Shown: positions 9,101 to 35,700 of the stretch, piece by piece
How the letters are laid out: every line of letters begins with the position of its first letter
Numbering within the stretch: the first letter of the stretch is position 1
Source: Pelecanus crispus
Lineage: Eukaryota > Chordata > Aves > Pelecaniformes > Pelecanidae
Assembly (NCBI RefSeq): GCF_030463565.1
Contig: NC_134662.1
Location: forward strand, 1,240,001 to 1,304,000
Direction of reading: 5' to 3'
Length of the DNA: 64,000 bases
The notes under the pieces: model-generated
What the model saw: the letters and a program-made list of their open reading frames with translations, nothing else
Told to the model about the DNA's origin: nothing
Database searches by the model: none
Translations under genes and position numbers: made by a program

Positions 9101-12100
9101 CCACTGCTCCCATGCACAGGAGGGCAATGGGTTTCTCTGCTGCCTTGTAAATGGGCATGGGAAAACCCTGATCCCCTCCACGCTCAGGGGGTAAACACAG
9201 GGTTTGGTCCCAGGAGGAGAAAGCTCTTGCTGCTGTTTCAGTCTTGCATCCTGTCTCAGCAGGTGTCCACACCTTATAGCAGCCTCACGGCAGCACCTCT
9301 CCCGGGGTTTGGTTTTACAGGTGGAGATGCTGGTCGAGCCTCTAACAGGGTTGCCTTGCTGGCAGCTGCAAAGAGGTAACAGGGGTTTTTACTCTTTCAA
9401 AGGGTCCCAAAATGGCCAGGGCTCCTTGCTGCTTTAACAAAGCTGGTGGTTTAATGGTCTCTGCTGGGCTTGTGATAGAAATGTCCATGGTGAAGAGCAC
9501 AAGCGGCAGGTTTAAACCTGGCCCGAGAGCTCCAGCAGCCCTAGAGGGAGGCACCTTTGGGTGCCAGGGGAGAGCTGGTGCAGGCAAATACAGTGGGGCA
9601 GCACCTGGGGCAGGGGGAGAAGGGGAAGGGAGGGAGCAGAGCATGGGGTCACCTGAGATTTCCCGTGACTTGCAACAATTCTGCAGAGAAGGCCAGGTCT
9701 CCCAGAAGATGAAGCTAATGACACTCAAGGAATTCAAGAAGGAAGAGAAGGCAGACAGGGAGTTTCAGAAGAAATTCAAGGTGAGCAGCAACAAGCAATT
9801 GCTTATCCTTCTAAGCTCCCCCTCACCTCCCAGGAAGGGCGCAACACAATGGCAGAGAGGAGCTGTGCTCCGCAGAGACCAGCTGATACCCCGGTCACAC
9901 CTGCCCTGTTCCCCACTGAAACACCCTCAGATCAGACCAGTCCCACAGACCATTTGGCTAGAGAGGGATCTGCTTTTTCCAAGAAGGGCGAGCGGTCAGA
10001 GCTGCCCACCGCACGCTCCCCTGGGGCGGCGGCCGAGCTGCAGTGCTGCTCTTTGTGTTTCAGTTTGAAGGAAGCATCAACGTCCTGACTCAGATGATGG
10101 TCGACCCTGCAGCAACGGAGAAGAGGGGTGGAGGGAAGAACCTGCCACTGAGACGAGGAGAAATTCTTGATGTCATTCAGTTTACAAATCAGGAGCAAAT
10201 CCTCTGCCGAAACAGCCAGAGGAAGTGTAAGTCTGTGGGGACTGAGGCTTTGCCCGCAGCAGGGATCACAGCACACAGTTTTGGGAACAAGTTTCTTCGT
10301 GCACACTCACCCTGGTAGACAGCAGGAGACATCTCCTTCCGGTTAGACAGACCTGACACGTACCCTGGGTCTCAAATGTTCCCACTTCTCTTTACACAAA
10401 CATCCTGCTCTTCCTCCTGCTTGTCACCAGCATTTCTGCTCTTAGCTGTGCTTGTCTTGTCCCTCTGCTGAAAGCCTTTGCGGTTCCCTGAGCCTCTCGG
10501 CCACCAGCCCGGCACACCAGGCTTTGCTGTAGGCATGGACTCCACAAGCCATGTTTGCACCAAAGGATGCTCAGGTGAAATGGGCTGCAGATCCCTGTCG
10601 GGGATCAGGCTCTTCCCAGTCAGCTGCCACCCAGCCTGGCAGGCTCATTCCCTGCATTGCCCCAAGCAGGTTCCTCCCAAGGGTCCAGCTTGGCTTCCCA
10701 GAGCCAGGCTCCTCCTTGCCGCCAGCTCTTCCTGGGGATGCGAGACGTCACTGAACCCCTCCTGTCCTGGGCAGGGGCAGGTGCTGGGGTGAGGCCCTGC
10801 CCACCCCCTGGCACAACCTGATATACTTTTCCTCGCTCTGTTGCAGATGGCTACGTGCCCCGGGCCGTGATGCTACACCTGTGAGTACCTCTTCCCCAGC
10901 CCCTTCCTCCCCGCTCCACAAGCTGCAGCGATTACCCAGCAAGTGCCTGGCACCAAACCAGCCCTGGCCATTGAGTGCCAACTTAAAACCATCCAACCCA
11001 GGCAGTGATCATAAAGATAACATCAGCTAGTTACCCTGGGGGTTCAATCTGCCATTTCTGGTGTCAGGAGAGGTTCTGGCACTGTGAGCAACTTCTGGGG
11101 CACTGTGAGCCCTCCCCAAGCTGTGGTCCCTCACGTGGGACCTGCCCAGACACTGTCCAGATGCTGCCGGCGGCACGGCATGACAGGCCAGTGTTGCCGC
11201 TCCGCACAGCCGGGTCTGTGGCTCCAGGCAGCCTGGGACTGGGCACAATGCGAGAGGGGTCAGAGCCATGCTCACCCCATGCCGGAGGATCCCGTCTCTG
11301 CAGGGAGAGCAGGAGGCTGGGAGGAGGCAAACAGGGCTGCACAGAGGACACCAGAGCCCATAGCCATGTTAGGAGAGACACAGACGTGGCAGCAGGAGCT
11401 GGTCCTTGCCTCAGTGTCAAGAGGCAGCGGGGACATGGGAGACCAGACCGCTCACAGCACCCCATCTTTTTCCTCGCAGGGACACTGACATCTATGATGA
11501 CGTTGAGATTCCCGGTAGGTGCAGACGGAACTGCTGCCATAGCCCCTTCGCCAAGCGCTGGGTGCTGCTCCCTGGCATGGGCAGGGTAGCAGCGAACCCC
11601 ACACCAGCACCAGGGCCTCCCCACCTGCCCCCTTGCTGTTTCCCCTCCTTCCCTCTCTCCCCTCCCTCTCTGTGATTCCTCTGGGACATCCCTTCCTTTC
11701 TCTCAGTTCCCCACAGGTCCATTCCCAATTATTTGGACTTCCCTGCACCCTTCTCAGCTTGCTCCCTCCACTTGTTGCCAGGCCCAGGGACCCTTCAATG
11801 TCCTTTGAGATCCCTCTGACAACTTGGGATGCCCTTTCCTGAGCTCACTCCCGGCATGCAAACTCCATCCCCCGGCTTGCAGACAGCTCTGAAGATGGAG
11901 CTGAACAGAGACAACTGTATTGTAGCTGTGCCAGTGAGCAAACATTTTATCTTATTCTGCCTGGCAGGTTGAGTGATCCATGCTAAAGCCAAAGGCACAA
12001 GACAGCGAAAACAGAGACCTCCTCAAGGGCCAAAACATGAAAAGCACTATACGCCATGCTCCTACTTTGGAAGGAGCTCTGCTTCCTCTGAGATAGCCTG

Positions 12101-13626
12101 CAAGGGCCACCATGTCCTGCCGAAACAGCAGCAAGGCTGTTCAGCACCCTGCGGGGCTGCAAGAATCCTGTCCCACAGGGGCAGGGTGTTCAAAGAGATC
12201 CTCAAGTCAAGCCTTCTCTTGGGCTTTGTTTTGTCTGTGTAAAACATGGCAGTGGTTTGAGAGTTTCATGGTCTTATTTGTGGGTGGGTGGTTTAAAATC
12301 TGGGCCAGAGAGGTTTTAATTTGGAGAGGTTTTAATATTTTTAATATTTTTATGACCTGGTGACCTGCCTGGTGGATGATGGAAAGGCTGTGGATGTCAT
12401 TTACCTGGACTTTACCAAAGCTTTTGACACCGTCTCCCACAATATTCTCCTTGGGAAGCTGGCAGCTCATGGCTTGGACGGGCGTAGTCTTTGCTGGGTA
12501 AAAAACTGGTTGGGTGGCCGAGCCCAGACAGTAGTTGTAAATGGAGTTAAGTGCAGTTGGCGGCCGGTCACGAGCGGTGTTCCCCAGGGCTCAGTATTGG
12601 GGCCAGCCTTGTTTAATATCTTTATGGATGATCTGGATGAGGGGATTGAGTGCAGCCTCAGTAAGTTTGCAGATGACACCAAGTTGGGTGGGAGTGTCTA
12701 TCTGCTGGAGGGTAGGATGGCCCTGCAGAGGGACCTGGACAGGCTGGACCGATGGGCCGAGGCCAGCTGTATGAGGTTTAACAAGGCCAAGTGCCGGGTC
12801 CTGCACTTCGGTCACAACAACCCCATGCAGCGCTACAGGCTTGGGGAAGAGTGGCTGGAAAGCTGCCTGGCTGAAAAGGACCTGGGGGTGTTGGTCGACA
12901 GCGGCTGAACATGAGCCAGCAGTGTGCCCAGGTGGCCAAGAAGGCCAACAGCATCCTGGCTTGTATCAGGAATAGTGTGGCCAGCAGGAGCAGGGCAGGG
13001 ATCGTCCCCCTGTACTCGGCACTGGTGAGGCCGCCCCTGGAACACTGTGTCCAGTTTTGGGCCCCTCAATACAAGAAAGACATTGAGGTGCTGGAGCGTG
13101 TCCAGAGAAGGGCAACAAGGCTGGTGAAGGGTCTGGAGCACAGGGATGATGAGGAGCAGCTGAGGGAACTGGGGTGGTTTAGTCTGGAGAAGAGGAGGCT
13201 GAGGGGAGACCTTATTGCTCTTTACAACTGCCTGAAAGGAGGTTGTAGTGAGGTGGGTGTTGGTCTCTTCTCCCAAGTAGTTAGCGATAGGACGAGAGGA
13301 AATGGGCTTAAGCTGTGCCAGGGGAGGTTTAGGTTGGAAATTAGGAAAAATTTCTTTATGGAAAGAGTGGTCAAGAATTGGAACAGGCTGCCCAGAGAGG
13401 TGGGGGAGTCCCCATCCCTGGAGGTGTTCACAAAACGGGAAGATGTGGCACTTGGGGACATGGTTCAGTCTAGTCTACCCTTGATTGGTTTAGAGTAGAC
13501 TTGGTAGTGTAGGTTAATGGTTGGACTGGATGATCTTAAAGGTCTTTTCCAACCTAAATGATTCTATGATTCTATGATTCTATGATTTCCCCATTCCCAG
13601 AGCATCCTCAGCCTGGTAACAGCTAA
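5441..13626 (+). CDS. PRAM1: PRAM1-like adaptor protein (FYB/ADAP family), eight coding exons
   Basis: Cytoplasmic haematopoietic adaptor of the FYB/ADAP/PRAM1 family. PRAM1 is known in myeloid cells, where it links to SKAP2/HIP-55-type partners and integrin signalling. Proposed join: 5441-6107, 8361-8433, 8885-8997, 9689-9780, 10064-10226, 10847-10880, 11480-11514, 13601-13626. All phases are compatible, giving 400 codons plus stop. Visible: an N-terminal HLRAKFQ motif (family LRAKFQ/IKAKFQ signature), a proline-rich region with RKPLPQVK and [14 protein letters not shown] near residues 180-205, EIYDDVEP near residue 253, then [19 protein letters not shown] leading into the helical SH3 domain (about 299-381, with [20 protein letters not shown]), and DIYDDVEIP near 386. 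Human PRAM1 is about 700 aa; the difference is its long KKPPPPEV repeats, absent here. Linkage with ELAVL1 matches human 19p13.2 and favours PRAM1 over FYB1 or FYB2. The C-terminal exons are firm; the start, exon 4 acceptor and last exon are less so. Confidence 0.82.
6411..6855 (+). mobile_element. CR1 LINE 3' fragment in PRAM1-like intron 1
   Basis: The sequence carries the diagnostic CR1 3' region: a GGTGTCTCCATCCTTGGAG-like block (here GGGTATCTCCATCCTTGGAG), then CCTGGATGAGGCCCTAAACA, CTGAGCAGGAGGCTGGATGA and AGGTCTTTTCCAACC. It is diverged and 5'-truncated, so an old insertion, in the same orientation as the host gene. The left boundary is approximate. Confidence 0.85.
6856..8360 (+). other. 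Remainder of PRAM1-like intron 1
   Basis: Apart from the two CR1 pieces, nothing recognisable is seen here. A run of T-rich and ATTATTATT sequence lies near 7406-7430 and 7710-7740. The intron ends with an acceptor CTACTGTAG at 8352-8360. Confidence 0.55.
7598..7690 (-). mobile_element. CR1 LINE 3'-end fragment, antisense
   Basis: It starts with the reverse complement of the CR1 tail (CATAGAATCATAGAATCG) followed by TTTAGGTTGGAAAAGCCCTTT and AGATCATCCAGTCCAGCC, the standard CR1 3' terminus read on the minus strand. Only about 90 bases are retained. It lies in intron 1 of the PRAM1-like gene. Confidence 0.9.
8361..8433 (+). CDS. PRAM1: PRAM1-like coding exon 2
   Basis: Exon of 73 bases between acceptor CTACTGTAG and donor GTAAGG. 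Entered in phase 1 it gives [20 protein letters not shown] then PSVTG, and leaves in phase 2. The only supports are splice signals and the perfect phase fit between exons 1 and 3; the peptide is not strongly diagnostic. Confidence 0.65.
8885..8997 (+). CDS. PRAM1: PRAM1-like coding exon 3, first YDDV motif
   Basis: Acceptor CATCACAG precedes 8885, and donor GTGGGT follows 8997; a second possible donor GTACAG lies at 9001. It encodes [19 protein letters not shown] and a Pro-rich tail. The E-I-Y-D-D-V motif is the tyrosine motif of FYB-family adaptors, which in FYB is a phosphotyrosine site for the SLP-76 SH2 domain. Confidence 0.82.
9689..9780 (+). CDS. PRAM1: PRAM1-like coding exon 4, helix preceding the SH3 domain
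   Basis: It ends [21 protein letters not shown] at a GTGAGC donor, exactly where family members have an intron before the FEG/FDG start of the SH3 domain. The acceptor is ambiguous. AG at 9687-9688 fits the phase of exon 3 best, AG at 9685-9686 forms a NAGNAG pair with it, and AG at 9704-9705 is a third choice giving phase 0. The charged helix is the N-terminal part of the helical SH3 fold. Confidence 0.8.
10064..10226 (+). CDS. PRAM1: PRAM1-like coding exon 5, helical SH3 domain core
   Basis: Acceptor TTTGTGTTTCAG and donor GTAAGT. It encodes [20 protein letters not shown], then [20 protein letters not shown] and [14 protein letters not shown]. The GGGK...LRRGE.L.VI.FT..E..LCR pattern is the PRAM1 subtype of the C-terminal hSH3 domain, closer to PRAM1 than to FYB1, whose equivalent has a WGTRDLQVKPGE pattern. 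This is the strongest piece of evidence for the gene. Confidence 0.93.
10847..10880 (+). CDS. PRAM1: PRAM1-like coding exon 6, end of SH3 domain
   Basis: A 34-base exon between CTGTTGCAG and GTGAGT. It encodes the segment (Y)[11 protein letters not shown], matching the GKYGYVPRTALLPL end of the PRAM1 SH3 domain. Phase 1 in, phase 2 out. Confidence 0.92.
11480..11514 (+). CDS. PRAM1: PRAM1-like coding exon 7, second YDDV motif
   Basis: A 35-base exon between TCCTCGCAG and GTAGGT. It encodes (L)[11 protein letters not shown], equivalent to the ETEVYDDVDF segment just before the C-terminus of human PRAM1. It leaves in phase 1. Confidence 0.9.
12350..13588 (+). mobile_element. CR1 LINE, 5'-truncated, with the reverse transcriptase C-terminal half of ORF2
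   Basis: The open frames at 12360-12908 and 12911-13498 are the 3' part of CR1 ORF2. They show [35 protein letters not shown] and KFADDTKLG, which carries the FADD catalytic pair of reverse transcriptase, then the C-terminal CR1 block ([20 protein letters not shown]). A one-base deletion near 12903 relative to the other CR1 copy in this window (at 62670) breaks the frame. It ends with CCAACCTAAATGATTCTATG and three tail repeats. The low internal damage suggests a fairly young copy. It sits in the last PRAM1-like intron, same orientation. Confidence 0.95.
13601..13626 (+). CDS. PRAM1: PRAM1-like coding exon 8 (proposed last exon)
   Basis: After the CR1 tail, a TTTCCCCATTCCCAG acceptor is followed by a phase-1-compatible short frame that gives EHPQPGNS and a TAA. 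The human protein has a similar short, Pro-containing tail after YDDVDF. The evidence is the acceptor, phase and length only; the peptide is too short to be diagnostic. A 3' UTR should follow before the transporter gene starts at 14379. I see no AATAAA in that interval. Confidence 0.5.
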
Positions 13627-14378
13627 AGCCACCCACCCTGTCCTTCAACTGCCTTCTGCACTGCTCTCCTGCCCCAGTGAGACTCCTGGCCTGAGCCAGA
13701 GTCAAACTGGACATAGTGATACTCTAAAATATTGTGGGCAGCAATGATTATTGACCAGGCATCCCAGCAGCATCCCGTGGCCTTGGGGCAGCTTCCCTGC
13801 AGCGCTGGCTGGGGGGGTGGATCTGTTCAGGTTTATATGCCTGGGGGTACCTTCAGCATCATCCGTCACTGCCTTGGGCTGACGGGCTGTGCCGATCGCC
13901 ACGGGAAATTCTTCAATTAACTGGGAAACAGTCTTCCTTTGCAAGCTTCGCCCTCACGAAGCCCTTACAGATGTGGGGTGGGAAAGGGGTGCGCTCACAG
14001 CCGGTGGGAGCACAAATCCTGTGGCAGCCTCCAGTGGCAGGACCCATATCCTTTTGGATCAGGAACTGTGATGGGAAGGCAGTTCCGGGGCTGAATCCCT
14101 GCTCTCAGCCTGCAGCCCTGATCCCAGGGGGTGGCGGGTTAACCTGGGAGGGTTTGGCACCAGCGCTGGCTGGCTGACAAGCCCAGATTAACCAGTTGAA
14201 GACGTCACTTTCCATTACGGGAAAGGCTCCCACATAGCTCCAAAGCTTTTGGTCCCGGGGATTAGCCACTGGCACGCTCGGCTCCTGGCAAAGGGCAGGG
14301 GTCTGTCGGCACAGTGGTGCCTGGGGCGATGAACGGGGCCAGGAGCTGCTCTGAGGGGCACCTCCTGGGTGGCTGAGG

Positions 14379-29776
<15,398 letters not shown>

Positions 29777-32700
29777 ATCACAGCATTCCTGCGGCCAGGA
29801 AGGGGATCTTGGTGCTAAACACTGACATTGTGACTGTCGTATATGGATGCTTTGCAAGGTAAAGGCCTTACATGGCACAAAAAATGGAAAAATCCTCTCT
29901 GAAGACTGTGGGACTCTCCAGCAAGCACCCAAACAGCACGGCGCTGCCGTTCAGGGGGAAGGGAGCCTACTCCTCCTTGCAACCGAGCATGCAGCTGCGA
30001 GCTTGCTGCAGGACTGTCTGAAGCAGCTGGGAGTTGAAGGTTTTATGCCTCTCATTTTTTTCAAGCCCAGTTCTTTTCGAAGGTGAGGGAGGTGAGCAGG
30101 TATTAGAAAACCTGAACTGGACTAGATGAGAAAGCAGTAGAGATGGGACAAAAATCTGACACCTTAGGTCAGCAGCCCTTAATTGCTGGGCAGGCTGCAC
30201 TCTATAACATTTTATTTACTTTATTATAGAGATTCTATTTTTAAAATAATTGCTTTTTTATTACTAGGTTCTCATCTAAAAACTAAGATTAATCAAATTT
30301 CTGTCTAGAGTTCAAAATCCAAGTGGGACGTAACTGGATTTTCCAGCCATTACACAAAGACAGGCCAGCTGGTTGAAGTGCTCCTCTCTCAGCACGGACA
30401 GCAAGATTCATTTTAAGTGCAGGGACAGAAGGACCAGCTGTACACGTGTTGTTACTGGCTGTTTTATTACAGTGAAACTAACTGACCAGGCCCAATTGCA
30501 TCCACATTGATTTTCCCAGCTACGGATTTGTCCCTAAGTTCAAATTCCAATTACAGCCTTAAAATCAAAGCTTCCCAGGGCAGCCTTCTCCACAAAAGCC
30601 TTTTATACCAACAATTCATGTTGCTGAATTAATTTCTCTCTCGATATGCCATCTCATCTCCTTTCTCCCTCTTGCTTTGTCTTTACTGCCACAGTGTTAA
30701 GACTCATGGAAGCAGCTTAAACTCCCACTAACATCACTTAACAATTCTCCAATTGCACATTAAGGAAAAATTTCCTGTGCATAATCCTTCATGCTGGAGT
30801 CAGGGCTTTTAAAATATTCTCTAATTTAGAAGAAACATTAATTCCACTTTTGCCAAATGAAAAGCCAAAGTTATTAAATATCATAAACCAGCGTTTGCAC
30901 AAAACCTACTTGTCTTCTCCCTACTAACTTCAAAAAGCCTTCAAAGTATCAGAATCACAGTCAAGGTTAAGCTTGAGGTACTGCTGTAGACTTTGGCCTT
31001 TCTTACCCTTTCATCCTAGGTTGGTTAGTTTTTTAGACCTTCTTAAACATTATTGCCCAACTATTCTTCAATAGGAGCAGTTATGTCATTTGCAAAAATC
31101 ACATTTCAGATGTCATGTTATGTCATTTTAATCACATTTCAAATCAAGAGATCTCTGCAGCATTCCAGGCCATCCCTCTCTCCCCGATCATTTATTATTA
31201 GCTGGATGTATCACACACACAGCGTTTAGCACTGCCGTCTGTTAAGTGTTTTGCAAACGTAACAACTGCAGGCTGTTCCTCTCTACCCTGGAGCAAGCTC
31301 GGGCACGCAAAAACCCCTGCGGCGAGACGCTGGTGAACGCCAGGGAGGCTCCAGGCAGCTGCCAGCGCTGGGGCAGGGACCTGAGCACTGCTAGCTCCTA
31401 CGCAGACGTCTGTCTGCACCAGTTATCTACATCCCCCAAACTACAGACGGAGAAACGGACACTTCTGAAGCATGTTGTTCCAAGGCAGTCGTTTAACACA
31501 GGCTTTAACACGATTAACAGGGTAATTTGTCAGACCTGTTTAGATGCCTGCTTTACAGGGCAGTACCTGGTGCCTGGAAGTGTCCACATCCCTCGCTGGC
31601 TGCCCAAGGGGAGCCCAAGCCAACCAGCACTGAAAGGCAGCCTAGATGAATCTTGCTTTTCACATACGTTCCCCTCTCATTAACGAGCTCTGCACATTAC
31701 AACACAGAACCTTAGTCCTGCAAAAAAAACCACAGGACTGAATGTCCACAACAGGTTTCTTCGGCCAGTGGTAGGGATGCAGGATGAGTCTCCGGGCAAT
31801 CACTCACATCACAGGGCTCTGCCTTCTGCAGAGCAGCCCAGTTTTCTCCCCTGCCTGCAGAGGCTGCAGTCCTGCTAGTAACGACTTAAAACAGTGCATC
31901 CTCAAGGTGACTGCAACTGGAAGAACAAACTATTGCTGACAAAATTGAATACTGTATCCCAGGTATAAATCTAGAGCTGGTGAAGTAAACACAAGTCCTT
32001 GCCTCAGGAGTTGCAAGTACTGTCATTTATCAAGTGTTGATAACATCTCCTAGTACCTGCTGAGATCCATTTTAGCAGAGAAGTTTGGATTTGTGAAAGC
32101 AGCAGCAAGGATGTTGGTTCTATTAAGGTCAAAAAAAAAAAAAGTGTCATGTCAGAGACAACACAGCCTCGTACCTTATGACAAATACAGTAAGAGAGCT
32201 TTAGCTACTTAGCAGTCTCAAAACCAGGCTGTAATCACTTTGCCCCTCTAACAGGATAAAACAAGGGGAAAAAAAAAATTCAAATGCTTCTGAAAGTCTG
32301 TGGTCTGGTAAAAAGTGAAGCCATCATTACTGATGTGAAAAAGCCAAACACAGCAAGGACAATCCATCATCTTCAGCACTGCAAACAGGCACAGAAGAGG
32401 CAGCTTAATACCTTTTAACAGGAAAAAGGAATTATGGAAAAGTTAAAGAAGCAGATTTACTGAATGCCCGAGTTCAGTGGCTAGTAAGGCATCCACTGTC
32501 TCAGCTGATGTCCTTGGGATGGTACCATCTCAACTCCACTTGTATTTTCAATACTCTGCTGCCATGGGGAAAACTTACACCAGTTTGTATCTGCTGCTCA
32601 GCAGGGAACAGGAGCCTCAATTTGCCAAAACTGAAAGCAGGCAGGAACCCATCTAACCCCAAAATGTCAGCATGACTTTATATATAGAGAGTAATGAAAA

Positions 32701-35700
32701 CTTATCAGTGGTTGAGGGAGAAGAGATTTCCAGAAAAGATTTCTAGAAGACAAGAAAGTAGCAGAGGGTCTGGACAAAGTCATGGGGCATAATCTGAAGG
32801 AGTTTTATTCTGTCCCGACAACATTCAGGAGCACCAGGACTGGAGGGAGGCAAAGTAATGCGTGCTCCACACCAGGCAAATCAAGGCACCTTGCTTAGCA
32901 AATTGAAAACTACCTATTGGGCCTCAAAACAGGTCAAATGTGATTAAACCCTGATACACCACACCTTCATAGTATTGTCTAAAATTTTCCCAGATACCTG
33001 TAAGAAAAAAAGGTGCCTCTCTCCTTTCTAGCAATGAAAACATAAATCTGTTTCTGCTGCATTTCCATGCAATTGAAGACTGTACAGGCAGTGCAAGGCG
33101 CACATACTGAACGCACACTGAAATCTGGTGTACAGAAAGAATGCAAGCTCCAAACCCAAGTTTCTTGGAAATCCTCATTTTCCTTACAAATATAAAAATC
33201 TCATCTGACATTTTGATATAGATGTTCCCCAGATTATGGCTTGTGTGCATAATGTCATAATAAAGTAGGAGAGCAACTGGGAAAAGGAACTAGGTTGTTA
33301 TACAAGTAGTATTTCCACTGAGACAAAAATCACAGAAAGCTACTCCAGTAAACTAAAACCCCGGTGAAAGGTATTTATGGGTTTTGCGGTTATCAGAGAA
33401 AAGTAGAAGCAGCCTTGGCTTTATGGCACCTCCCAAATACTGGCAGAAAATCCACCTATTTGGCCATATGAGCTTTGATTAGGGAACGACATTTCACCAA
33501 TGGTTTTAGTGAATTTGAGGATGCAATTCACCATAAACACTAAGCTTAAATGAATTTGCATCAAGCCAGCCCTTCAGCTCAAGTGTAAGCTTTACACAAG
33601 AGATACCAGCTTGCTTCTACAGTCCATGATTAAGTTGCCTTGATCTTAAAGAACAGGTTCATTTCTGTGCTATTAGATGTCTTCCAGAGCATGAATTATT
33701 TTTACATATCCGAATTTATAAAAGTGCTAAGTTCTGATCAGGGACTTTCACTTTTATATTACTTTAGCATCTTTTTAGGGTTTATAGTGACCATAGAAGC
33801 AGTGTAGCATGGTAACATTTGAAATGGTGTAGTCAGTAGAGAGCGCTGCTACCTTTCCGTCCTTCAGATCAAAATGTAACTTGGTTTGTGTTTTACTGAA
33901 ACTGGAAAAAAAGAACAAAATAACAACAGATGTGAAAAACAGCCCAAACCTCCCATTTTTTAATTTAAAATACTATCAGTTTCAAAATTATTCCGTGCAA
34001 GTTTTCTAGAATAACTTTTTGAAAATTCCATTCCACAAGTTTTGAAAGTCTTTATTTAAATCTATTAAAACACCAGGTTTCTCTGTAAAATCAGATTTCC
34101 AAAGCAGCTCTAAGTGATACACATGGCTTAACTACTTTTTTTTTTTTTTTTGGGGGGGGGGGGGGGGGGAATTAGAAGCATGTAACCTACACTAAATGCT
34201 CCTTTAAGTAGCAAATGCCTCCCTAGTGAATGTGCACTGGGATTGCCTGTCTTTGCCTCTTCCCTTCTGATTCACTGTACATATATATTTCCTTAAGGAA
34301 TTTCTGCCTGATGTGATAGTAAAACTTTCTAGAAAATCTGAATAAATTATTTCAGTCCTTACTACAGGCAGGTGCTCCTCACCACATGACCCATCAGTTA
34401 CCCCTCCCCGTATAATTCAGTAGATCCTACTGAAGATGTAGTGGTATGAGAGCAAAGTAAGACATGGCATGGCAATGCCTGTGTTCACGGTATCATTTGC
34501 AAACTGTTTCACAACAAAAGTTCAGATATACTTTATATATGCAGTGTTCAAATGCACCTGCAACTTTGCTGGGCACCCAGGATTTACGTTCAGATACACC
34601 AGCACCATGCAGAGCAAAGCAGCCGCCCAGCAGAGCGCGTTAGTCCTCAGCTAAGCACAGATCACAGTGCAGAGATGCTTTAGGACTCATTAGCTTGGAT
34701 CTCGACAAGCCTGGGCAATTCTGCACGTGTTGCATCTCACTGTGTTTGACATTCTCCATCTGCAATCTTCCTAGGTTTTCAGCGTGGTGAAGAAGCCGAA
34801 ACATCCCTGGGCAAGATGCTCCAGAATCCATGTCAGGAGTCGGCTAGTCTTGTGCAAGTGCAGACGTCCTGGTGCCTAGGTGTGCAATGTACACTTACCT
34901 TTGTTTTCCAGAAGTTACGCACCTCATTTAAACTACACAAATGAAGTCCCCTGCAGTCAACAGTGAGAGATAGGCACCTTTATGAGCAGTAAATCTGATA
35001 TATTTTAGGAGCAGATGAATGGTCGTCTTAGTCTCTTACTGATGAGCTTGGACTGGGTGCTAAGATTTTTAATTGCTTGAGTCAGTAGGAAGAATCCCAC
35101 CCTAAATTGCGTATCTGAGCAGAGATATTTATTTTTAGAATGCTGAGCCTTCAAACTCTGTAAGACCAGATTTTGGCTTTGATTTTGAGACACAGACTAC
35201 CCAAATCATAGCTTGACACAGACAGGAAAGAATGATGGGGTTGAAACATTACACCCAACCCAAAACTTGCTGCTTCACTTACCTGGCCATCTCACCTCAG
35301 ACATCTTCTACTCACTGTCCTTCCTTGAGCAGAACCACAACAAAATGGGTATTTGGCCATTCTCCTCCTTGTTTCCCTTTCCATATTCCTGAAGTCTTCA
35401 ATCATCTGCAAAGCATTACCTTAAACCACATTCTGGTGCTAAAGTATTAATAACAGCAGCATCATGACCCCCACCTTCAGAATACTGTCTTGTCTTTAGA
35501 CATCTTAACTCCATTTTGCTGTCTTTTTGTCTGCCTTCTGCCAAATCCCAAATAGTTATTCGCTTTGATAGGCTGCAGTCACTGGAGAGGCACAGAACGA
35601 ATGCTCTTTGCACTTAAAGCCTGGCAGACACCTGCTGCTGCTTTCACAGCTCTAGCCAGGCTAAATTCCTCACAATTCTCCTCCTAATGCCAGCAAAACA

